Below are positions 1-7,007 of a stretch of 64,000 nucleotides of DNA, one piece after another. The position numbers were made by a program, and so were the translations under genes. Origin of the DNA: BRHc4a sp049325055 (GTDB lineage: Bacteria > Bacillota > Desulfotomaculia > Desulfotomaculales > Desulfocucumaceae); the NCBI GenBank assembly GCA_049325055.1, contig JBMOPB010000024.1:62001-126000 (forward strand). Direction: 5' to 3'. Under the pieces are notes generated by a model. That model was not told the DNA's origin, did no database searches, and saw only the letters and a list, made by a program, of their open reading frames with translations. The stretch's first letter is position 1, and the number at the start of each line of letters is the position of its first letter.

Positions 1-343
1 AAAACACGTTTGTAGTTGTAATACCTGGCTTCGGTAAACCTTCTGCGCAGAAACTGACGTACTCGGGCTCCCGTCAAGGGCTGAGTCGGTTGTTTCGACG
101 AGACGGCATCGCAAGTAGTAATTACCTGACTGGGTAAGGGAGGTGTCCTGAGCGTTGAATTTACTATACTGATTTTTTTGATGCCAGATTAAACCCACAT
201 TTGGCAATGGCGTTGTGAATGTTGCACACTGACGGCGAATTCTGCACCATAACCAGTCAATCTTCTTCAGCTTGTTTTCATCAAACTGTAAACAGATTAA
301 AAGGTTTAATAAAAAAGTAAATATAAACAAGGGGGAAATTCAC
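1..343. other. Upstream region, possible mobile-element or gene remnant
   Basis: No complete gene is visible. A plus-strand frame is open from the window edge to a TAA at 135-137 (44 codons) and could be the tail of a gene that starts outside the window; I do not recognise its product. Around 214-250 the sequence has short GCAC/GAATTC-containing motifs loosely like the ends of IS21-type elements, but no inverted partner is in view. The Shine-Dalgarno of the next gene (AAGGGGGAA) is at 329-337. Low confidence in any specific identity. Confidence 0.25.
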
Positions 344-1384
344 ATGAAAAACAAATCATTTCATATTTTGGCAGTTCTACTGGCGTTATTTATAGCCGCC
401 TCATTGTTACTAACCGGCTGCAGTGGTGGAGACAAGAGTAAAGACACGGCAAAGAGTGATGTCATCAAAATTCGTTTGGCGCACGGCATGGCGCCCGGCA
501 CCAACGTTGATCTGGGTTATGAAAAGTTCAAGGAACTGGTGGAACAAAAATCAAACGGCAGGATAAAGATCGAAGTATTTGGCAATACCATACTGGGCAA
601 TGACCGCGTCGTCATGGAGTCTGCACAAAAGGGCACCCTTGAGATAGCGTCGGCTTCATCGTCAAACATGGCCAACTTCTCACCGAAATGGATGGTGTGG
701 GATCTGCCTTACATAACCACCCAAGCCAATCAGCAAAAGCTATATAAGGCTCTGGACGAAGGTGAACTGGGCAATTACTTCCGAAAAAATGCTGAAGAAC
801 TGGGCTTTAAACTCCTGATGTTCAGCGATTACGGATACAGGAATTTTGCCACTAATAAAAAGCCTATAAATAAGCCGTCCGATCTGGCAGGTCTCAAGTT
901 GAGAACAACCGACTCTCCCGTGGAGGTAGCAGTTGCCAAGGCACTGGGAGCTAACCCCACCCCTATGGGATGGAGTGAAGTTTATATGGGTCTTCAGCAG
1001 GGCACCATCGACGGCGAAGGCAACACTTTTGAAATGCTATACAACGCCAAGCACCATGAAGCTTTAAAATATGCTGCCACCACCAGGCATAACTACAGCA
1101 TGCACCTGCTGGTTATGAACCTCAACTATTTCAACAAACTGCCAAAGGATGTTCAGGACATACTGCTTGCCAGTGCCAAAGAAGCCCTTGACTACGAACG
1201 CAAGATTTCATTCGAGCAAGAAGAAAAGGCCAAGCAGAAGTTTAAGGATCACGGCATCCAGGTCACCGAGATTTCGCCGGAACAACTGAAAGAATGGCAA
1301 AATGCAACAAAGCCTGTTTACGATCAATTTAAGGATAAGATTGGCCAGGATCTCATCGATATGGTTGTTAACGCACAGAAATAA
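344..1384 (+). CDS. dctP: TRAP transporter solute-binding lipoprotein DctP
   Basis: Extracytoplasmic substrate-binding subunit of a TRAP transporter. It captures an organic acid, typically a C4-dicarboxylate or related carboxylate, and delivers it to the membrane subunits. The ATG at 344 is chosen because AAGGGGGAA precedes it; it begins a basic, hydrophobic signal peptide with lipobox LTGC (Cys about 26), so the protein should be a membrane-anchored lipoprotein. The mature part has the DctP signature: a conserved Arg in KLRTTDSP followed by GANPTPMGWSEVY and LQQGTIDGEGN. Length 346 aa is normal for the family. The dctQM gene follows 110 bp downstream. The substrate cannot be told from sequence. 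Confidence 0.93.
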   Translation: MKNKSFHILAVLLALFIAASLLLTGCSGGDKSKDTAKSDVIKIRLAHGMAPGTNVDLGYEKFKELVEQKSNGRIKIEVFGNTILGNDRVVMESAQKGTLEIASASSSNMANFSPKWMVWDLPYITTQANQQKLYKALDEGELGNYFRKNAEELGFKLLMFSDYGYRNFATNKKPINKPSDLAGLKLRTTDSPVEVAVAKALGANPTPMGWSEVYMGLQQGTIDGEGNTFEMLYNAKHHEALKYAATTRHNYSMHLLVMNLNYFNKLPKDVQDILLASAKEALDYERKISFEQEEKAKQKFKDHGIQVTEISPEQLKEWQNATKPVYDQFKDKIGQDLIDMVVNAQK

Positions 1385-1410
1385 AAGGTTGTTTAGTTGA
1401 AAATTGGCTT

Positions 1411-1449
1411 GGAGGGGGGAAGCCTTCGATTCATCTCCGGGCTCCCTCC
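1411..1449 (+). other. Stem-loop between dctP and dctQM
   Basis: GGAGGG (1411-1416) and AGCC (1421-1424) pair with GGCT (1440-1443) and CCCTCC (1444-1449), leaving a 4-nt bulge and a 15-nt loop. No T-run follows. Intercistronic hairpins at this position are usually read as stabilising the abundant binding-protein message or damping read-through to the membrane gene. Here that role is inference. Confidence 0.5.
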
Positions 1450-1494
1450 CTTAGCAATAGATAGCTGTAATAGTCAACCACGAGGGGGTAAATA

Positions 1495-3372
1495 ATGGTT
1501 GAGAGAGTAAAGTCAAAAAAATCACGAACCTTCATGGATTACGTAATGCTAATTGACAAAAACTTTGAAATACCCTTTTTAATTGCGGGCCTGCTGGCTA
1601 TAATACTGCTCATCACTTTTCAAACCATAAACAGGTATGTTCTAACCTGGAAAGATATTGGCAATGTTACCGTCTGGAGCGAGGAGCTTTCACGGTTTAT
1701 TTTCATATGGATATCCTACCTGGCTTTTTCCGTCAGTATCAAGACCAGACAAAATATACGGGTGGACATTTTATACAACATGATCCCTCCTAGAATTCAA
1801 AAAGCCAGCTGGGTAGTTGTGGACATCCTCTTTATTATATTAACAATAACAATATCAACCAAGGGGTGGGATCTAGTTGCAATGCAGATGACAAAACCAC
1901 AGACCACCCCCGCGCTGCAAATTCCATATTTTTTACCCTATTTCATTTTGCCTTTCGGTTTTGCCTTAATGTCTTTTAGGATCGTACAGGATTTGATTAA
2001 AACCGTACGCTCAATTCCCATTTTGGATACAGTCCTTGCAGTTACAGCATGTGCTGTGATGGCCGCCCCCATATTGGTAGGAATCAATATGCCTGCCCTG
2101 GTTTGGCTGTTTGGTTATCTGTCAGTCTTTCTTGTGGTGGGTCTGCCCGTCGCAGCCTCGCTGGGCCTCTCAGGTCTTATTACCATAGCGGGCACAAAGA
2201 CACTGCCCATAGATTATGTTGCCCAGATAGCCTACACATCAATTGACAGCTTCCCCATCATGGCCATCCCTTTTTTCGTAGCCGCCGGGGTATTTATGGG
2301 TATGGGGGGGCTTTCCAAGAGGCTTTTATCTTTAGCCGATGAAATATTAGGATCCTTAACGGGAGGCATGGCTTTAGTAACAGTATTCACATGCATGTTT
2401 TTTGCCGCCATCAGTGGTTCCGGCCCGGCTACGGTGGCAGCCGTCGGAAGTCTCACTATCCCTGCAATGATTGAGCGAGGGTACAATAAAGCCTTTGCTG
2501 CGGCAGTGGTGGCCTCTGCCGGGTCCATCGGGGTAATGATCCCTCCCAGCAACCCATTCGTGGTATACGGGATTTCAGCACAGCAGTCTATTGGCAAACT
2601 TTTTATGGCTGGAATTGTTCCTGGTATACTTGTCGGTCTGTGCCTCATGGCCATCAGTTACTACTATTCATGGAAAAATGGGTGGAAAGGAACGGATAAA
2701 AAGCGCACATTGCTTGGAATTATAAAAGCCTTTTGGGATGCTAAGTGGGCTTTAATGGTTCCTGTCATTATCCTGGGCGGTATTTACGGCGGCTTTATGA
2801 CCCCTACAGAATCAGCTGCCGTATCGGCCTTTTACGGATTGCTGGTGGGTATTTTCGTATACAAGGAACTGAACCTGAAAAATTTACCAGGAGCCTTTAT
2901 TGAATCTGCAAAAACATCCGCCACAGTCATTGTTCTTATGGCCATGGCCACAATTTTTGGCTATATCATGACCTTAGAACAGGTACCGGTTAAAATCGCC
3001 AAAGTCATCTTTGCCCTTACGGAAAACAAGTGGGTAATTTTAATCATAATTAACATATTCCTGCTCTGGGTGGGAACTTTCATGGACACTCTGGCGGCCA
3101 TCGTTATCCTGACCCCCATACTCTTACCTGTCGCCACCAAGGTTGGGGTGGACCCGTTACACTTCGGTGTTATCATGGTGGTTAACCTTGCTATAGGCTT
3201 CTTGACTCCCCCTGTTGGAATCAACCTGTTTGTTGCCAGTGGCATTTCTAAGCTGGGCATTGAGCCAATCGCTAAAGCAGTACTGCCATTTATACTGGGT
3301 ATGATCGTTATATTGGGAATTATTGTGGCAATTCCGCACATATCTTTGTACCTCACTCAAATGGTTAAATAA
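1495..3372 (+). CDS. dctQM: TRAP transporter fused small and large permease DctQM
   Basis: Integral membrane part of the TRAP transporter, driving substrate uptake with an ion gradient. The first 175 or so residues form the four-helix DctQ domain (SEELSRFIFIWISYLAFSV is the typical core). From about residue 185 the DctM domain follows, with many transmembrane segments, the internal motifs GSGPATVAAVGS and PPSNPFVVYG, and the C-terminal TPPVGINLFVASGI. The 625-aa length fits a QM fusion rather than two genes. The ATG at 1495 has GAGGGGGTAA just upstream. It forms an operon with dctP and acts in the cytoplasmic membrane. Confidence 0.93.
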   Translation: MVERVKSKKSRTFMDYVMLIDKNFEIPFLIAGLLAIILLITFQTINRYVLTWKDIGNVTVWSEELSRFIFIWISYLAFSVSIKTRQNIRVDILYNMIPPRIQKASWVVVDILFIILTITISTKGWDLVAMQMTKPQTTPALQIPYFLPYFILPFGFALMSFRIVQDLIKTVRSIPILDTVLAVTACAVMAAPILVGINMPALVWLFGYLSVFLVVGLPVAASLGLSGLITIAGTKTLPIDYVAQIAYTSIDSFPIMAIPFFVAAGVFMGMGGLSKRLLSLADEILGSLTGGMALVTVFTCMFFAAISGSGPATVAAVGSLTIPAMIERGYNKAFAAAVVASAGSIGVMIPPSNPFVVYGISAQQSIGKLFMAGIVPGILVGLCLMAISYYYSWKNGWKGTDKKRTLLGIIKAFWDAKWALMVPVIILGGIYGGFMTPTESAAVSAFYGLLVGIFVYKELNLKNLPGAFIESAKTSATVIVLMAMATIFGYIMTLEQVPVKIAKVIFALTENKWVILIIINIFLLWVGTFMDTLAAIVILTPILLPVATKVGVDPLHFGVIMVVNLAIGFLTPPVGINLFVASGISKLGIEPIAKAVLPFILGMIVILGIIVAIPHISLYLTQMVK

Positions 3373-3741
3373 AAAGGTCTTAATAGCACCCATGACCGGA
3401 AATCCGGCCGCCTGCGACGCATGAAAACAGTCATGCCAAACAGCTAAAGTAATTGGCACTCTTTTATTACACCTTGCTAAAGTTGTCGGATTCATCCTGG
3501 TGCCATGATCCCGAAGAGTAGCAGGACACGGGAGCTTTAAGACACCTCGAACAGTTGCCGCTAGCACAAAAGGTAGATTCATTCAAGGTGAACGGGTCAT
3601 ACCTCATACCCATAATTGCATGTGCCATTACCGCAACTTTTTAAAATTTTGAAATCAATATTGTGACAATTACGTAATGTAAAATTGCAGGGTATTTGTG
3701 TGCGTACCTGTTAATAAAAGTGCCACTGGGAGGAAAAATCA
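3373..3741. other. Intergenic region without a recognised gene
   Basis: About 370 bases between the TRAP operon and the GlcG-like gene. I see a short CCGG-AAAT-CCGG palindrome near 3401-3412, with no T-run, and no convincing reading frame. An A/T-rich stretch at about 3630-3690 may hold the promoter of the next gene. SD GGGAGG for that gene is at 3728-3733. Confidence 0.4.
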
Positions 3742-4161
3742 ATGAGGGTAATTAAGATGATTGATCTGGCCGAAGCCGAAAGGGTTATTGATGTGATTAT
3801 CAGGACTGCTGCTACTGACGGCGGTAAACCGGTAGTGGTGGCCGTTACCGACGATCGCGGTGATCTGGTTTCTTTCAAACGAATGGACGGCGCCCCGTTG
3901 CGCAGTATTCGTATAGCTATTAACAAAGCCTATACCGCTGCCCGCACCGGTCAGCATACCGTAGAGCTGGCGGAAATGTTGCTGAGGGCATCCAGGGATG
4001 TTCAGGTATATACCGACGACCGGTTCACCCTCTTTCCCGGTGGCGTGGTACTTAAAGCGGCCGACGCGGCAGTGATTGGCGCAGTCGGAGTGAGCGGCAG
4101 GCTGCCCGATGATGACCATAAACTGTCCTTGCTTGGCTCCGCTGCTTTTACAAATACGTAG
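3742..4161 (+). CDS. GlcG/HbpS-family (DUF336) protein
   Basis: Small alpha/beta protein of the GlcG/HbpS family (139 aa). Family members include haem-binding HbpS of Streptomyces and accessory proteins beside glycolate, propanediol or glycerol metabolism genes; the biochemical role is often unknown. Family features seen are PVVVAVTDDRGDLVSFKRMD, the NKAYTAARTG segment, and a C-terminal LPGGV-like region (FPGGVVLK) followed by IGAVGVSGRLPDDD. The start at 3742 is supported by GGGAGG 8 bases upstream. It lies between a TRAP transporter and an aldehyde oxidoreductase operon, which suggests a role in handling a small oxygenated carbon compound, but nothing in the sequence proves this. No signal peptide. 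Confidence 0.85.
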   Translation: MRVIKMIDLAEAERVIDVIIRTAATDGGKPVVVAVTDDRGDLVSFKRMDGAPLRSIRIAINKAYTAARTGQHTVELAEMLLRASRDVQVYTDDRFTLFPGGVVLKAADAAVIGAVGVSGRLPDDDHKLSLLGSAAFTNT

Positions 4162-4222
4162 AAGTAAAGATAATTTGTTTTATGATTCTGATGCAAAAAC
4201 CTGTAATATCCATCTTCTACGG

Positions 4223-4366
4223 TTGCAATGATTTCGCATGTCAATAAATTAATCTTTTTGAATGTTTTGTGCCAAAAGTCTCGTGGTCCACAATTCGTAG
4301 CTACAACCTAAGTTTTTGGGTTTTAGTCAAATTATGCCTTATTGCAATGATATACAGGAATCGCAT
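4223..4366 (+). promoter_or_regulatory. Repeated TTGCAATGAT...TCGCAT motif before the AOR operon
   Basis: TTGCAATGAT occurs at 4223-4232 and again at 4342-4351, each followed by TCGCAT (4234-4239 and 4361-4366) at different spacings. Both copies lie in the 217-bp gap before the ferredoxin-AOR operon. They could be binding sites for a regulator; no family is assigned and chance is not excluded. Confidence 0.3.
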
Positions 4367-4387
4367 TACTAGGAAGGTGTGACGGAA

Positions 4388-4849
4388 ATGAAGGTGCTCA
4401 GTGTGGCCAGCAACCGTTGTGTGGGATGCCGGCTGTGTGAACAGTGGTGCAGCTACAGCCACCACGGCACGGTCAGCCCGGCCGGGGCCCGGATAAGGAT
4501 TCTACGCGATCTGGACGGGGAAAGGGATGTTCCTCTGGTCTGCCGCCAGTGCGCTGTTCCCCTGTGTACCAGGGCTTGCCCAGCGGGCGCTTTGACCCGG
4601 GACGAAAAGACCGGAGCTGTCAGGGTTGATTATAATGCCTGCGCCGGCTGCGGCGTCTGCGTTGAAGCCTGCCCCCACGGGGCGGTGGGAGTGGACCGGA
4701 AGGGGTACCCAATTATTTGCGACCTGTGCGGCGGGTGCCCGCAGTGTGCGGTTCACTGCCCGGAGGGCGCCATCCGGTACCTGCGCAGGGAACTGGTGGA
4801 CCGGGATATTAAACATTCAGCCGTCCGGCGGATGGGAGGTGACCGCTGA
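4388..4849 (+). CDS. Polyferredoxin-type electron transfer subunit for AOR
   Basis: Iron-sulfur electron carrier (153 aa) expected to pass electrons between the adjacent tungsten aldehyde oxidoreductase and the cell's ferredoxin or NAD pool. Four cysteine groups typical of [4Fe-4S] proteins are visible in order: CVGCRLCEQWC, CRQCAVPLCTRACP, CAGCGVCVEACP and CDLCGGCPQCAVHCP. This is the HycB/NrfC-like four-cluster arrangement. The ATG at 4388 is preferred over the GTG at 4379 because AGGAAGG (4371-4377) is 10 bases before the ATG but only one before the GTG. Its TGA overlaps the AOR ATG by one base (TGATG), implying translational coupling. Confidence 0.9.
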   Translation: MKVLSVASNRCVGCRLCEQWCSYSHHGTVSPAGARIRILRDLDGERDVPLVCRQCAVPLCTRACPAGALTRDEKTGAVRVDYNACAGCGVCVEACPHGAVGVDRKGYPIICDLCGGCPQCAVHCPEGAIRYLRRELVDRDIKHSAVRRMGGDR

Positions 4850-6660
4850 TGCTGGCGGGAGGCTTTACGGGAAAAATAATCAGGGTAAACCTGACCGGAA
4901 GCAAAATAGTGATTGAAGATACCCCGGCCGAAGCAGTCAAGGGCTTTTTGGGCGGCCGGGGCCTGGGAGCGTATTTTCTGTACAGGGAAGTGCCGGCGGA
5001 TGCCGATCCCCTGGGGCCGGAGAACAAGCTTGTATTTGCCAACGGTCCCCTGGCCGGGACCATGGCTCCCGGCAGCAACAAGGTCAACGTAACATTCAAG
5101 TCCCCCCTCACCGGGACGTATTCCTATTCCCTGTGCGGAGGGCACTGGGGGCCGGAGTTAAAGTTCGCCGGTTATGACGGGTTGATCGTTGAAGGTAAAT
5201 CCGACCAACCGGTTTACTTGCTGATTGACGACAATGAAGTGAAGATCCTCCCTGCGGGTCACCTCTGGGGCCTTCTGATCCCGGATACCGACTCCCTCCT
5301 CAGAGAGGAACTGGGCGATCCCTTTGTTAAGGTGGCCTGCATAGGGCCGGCCGGAGAAAAGCTGAACCGTATGGCCTGTATTACCTCGGACCGGTTCCGG
5401 GAGTTCGGCCGGGGCGGCGCCGGAGCCGTGATGGGGTCAAAGAACCTGAAGGCGGTGGTGGTTCGCGGGACGGGAGAAGTGAAGGCGGCCCGGCCTCAGG
5501 AACTGTCAACACTGGCAGAAGAGGTGGCAAGGGAACTGCGCCGGCACAGCACCGCCAAAGCCCGCCGCAAGTACGGGACTGCTGAGATGGTGCAGGGCAT
5601 CAATTACCTGGGGTTCTGGTCTACCCGAAACTTTTCCTCCGGTCATTTTGAAGAGGGCGAGAAAGTCTCAGGCCCGGCCATGAAGCAGGATCTAGTAAAG
5701 GGGGACGCCTCGTGCTACGCCTGCCCGGTGGTCTGTGGAAAACGTACCGCAATGCACTCAGGCAGGTATGGCCGGGTGGCACTGGAAGGACCCGAGTTTG
5801 AAACCATCGGCCTTTTGGGGGCCAACTGCGGAGTAAGCCAGTGGGAATACATAATGAAGGCCACAGAGGTCTGCGATGCCTACGGAATGGACACAATGGC
5901 TTGCGGAGCCACCGTTTCAATGGTTATGGAGGCCTTTGAGCAAGGCAGGGTGACATCCGCCCGGCTTGACGGACTGGAGCCCCATTTCGGTGACGGGGAG
6001 GCCCTGGTAGAGTTGTTGGTCCGCATGGGTGAACGGAGGGGTATCGGTGACCTGCTGGCCGAGGGTGTCAAGGCGGCCGCAGAAAGCCTGGGGGTTCCCG
6101 ACCTTGCCTTTCATGTCAAGGGGCTGCCTCTATCCACTTATGATCCCCGGGGCTGTAAAGGAATGGCCCTAACCTACGGCACCTCGCCCAAGGGGGCACA
6201 CCACATGGTTTCTCCCACTATGGGGCATGAAATTGCCGGTGACCGGTTCGCCGTTGAGGGGAAGGGAACGCTGGTACGCACCGTCCAGCAGTACATGGCT
6301 ATTGTGGATTCTCTGGGATTTTGCTCCAGCATGCGCTTCGTCCTCTCACTGGATAAGCAGTTGCAGATCTTCCGGGCGGCTACGGGATTGGATTATACTG
6401 AGGAGGAAGCCATGAGGACAGGGGAGAGGATACTTAACCTGGAGAGAATGTATAACGTTCGCCTGGGTCTTGACAGGAGGCATGATGTACTGCCGCGTCG
6501 CTTCCTGGAAGAACCCATGCCGGAGGGCCTGTCCAAGGGACAAATGGTGGAAATGGACGCCCTGCTTGATGACTACTATGCCGTTATGAAATGGGACAGA
6601 AACGGAATTCCCACAGAAGAGAAAATCCGGGAACTGGGGCTGGAGGCCCTGGTAAATTAA
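4849..6660 (+). CDS. Aldehyde ferredoxin oxidoreductase (tungsten/pterin)
   Basis: AOR-family enzyme (603 aa) that interconverts aldehydes and carboxylic acids using a bis-pterin tungsten centre and one [4Fe-4S] cluster; electrons go to ferredoxin. Family features: N-terminal GGRGLGAYFLYREVP, pterin-binding GRGGAGAVMGSKNLKAV, the cluster ligands in CYACPVVCGK (about residues 289-297) and the distal Cys in SLGFCSS (about 492). The start is fixed by GGGAGGTG and the TGATG overlap with the ferredoxin gene. Together with AdhE nearby it could link acid, aldehyde and alcohol pools. AOR subfamilies differ in substrate, which cannot be assigned here. Confidence 0.93.
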   Translation: MLAGGFTGKIIRVNLTGSKIVIEDTPAEAVKGFLGGRGLGAYFLYREVPADADPLGPENKLVFANGPLAGTMAPGSNKVNVTFKSPLTGTYSYSLCGGHWGPELKFAGYDGLIVEGKSDQPVYLLIDDNEVKILPAGHLWGLLIPDTDSLLREELGDPFVKVACIGPAGEKLNRMACITSDRFREFGRGGAGAVMGSKNLKAVVVRGTGEVKAARPQELSTLAEEVARELRRHSTAKARRKYGTAEMVQGINYLGFWSTRNFSSGHFEEGEKVSGPAMKQDLVKGDASCYACPVVCGKRTAMHSGRYGRVALEGPEFETIGLLGANCGVSQWEYIMKATEVCDAYGMDTMACGATVSMVMEAFEQGRVTSARLDGLEPHFGDGEALVELLVRMGERRGIGDLLAEGVKAAAESLGVPDLAFHVKGLPLSTYDPRGCKGMALTYGTSPKGAHHMVSPTMGHEIAGDRFAVEGKGTLVRTVQQYMAIVDSLGFCSSMRFVLSLDKQLQIFRAATGLDYTEEEAMRTGERILNLERMYNVRLGLDRRHDVLPRRFLEEPMPEGLSKGQMVEMDALLDDYYAVMKWDRNGIPTEEKIRELGLEALVN

Positions 6661-6792
6661 CTCCGGTTATAAGATTATTGGCATTTTCGTGGGTGAATTA
6701 AATTCTCTTACATATTTCTTGACCTTATATTTAAGGTTTTTGAAGTTAGGGAAACATTGGAGAGTCATATAACTTTTTGGCGGCAGAAAAGG

Positions 6793-6835
6793 GAACTGGG
6801 AGAATATTTTCCGCAGCGGCACATTCTCCCAGTTC
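6793..6835. terminator. Perfect 13-bp hairpin between convergent AOR and adhE
   Basis: GAACTGGGAGAAT (6793-6805) pairs exactly with ATTCTCCCAGTTC (6823-6835); the 17-base loop contains CCGCAGCGG, which can form a small inner stem. It lies in the 347-bp space between converging genes, so a terminator or mRNA end-protection role is likely, though no T-run follows on either strand. The rest of 6661-7007 shows nothing further. Confidence 0.5.
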
Positions 6836-7007
6836 TATGGCATCCAACAATTTAACTCAAGCCTTGGCCCGGGTCTTATTTTAAGGCAAAACATTTGAAC
6901 ATGATCGTGCTGTATGGCTTAATGTACGCTTAGTCAGGAAAAATGTTTCCATTTTATGGCTTGGCGTATATTTTTTTTGACGCGTTCCTACTGATCCACC
7001 CTCTTTT

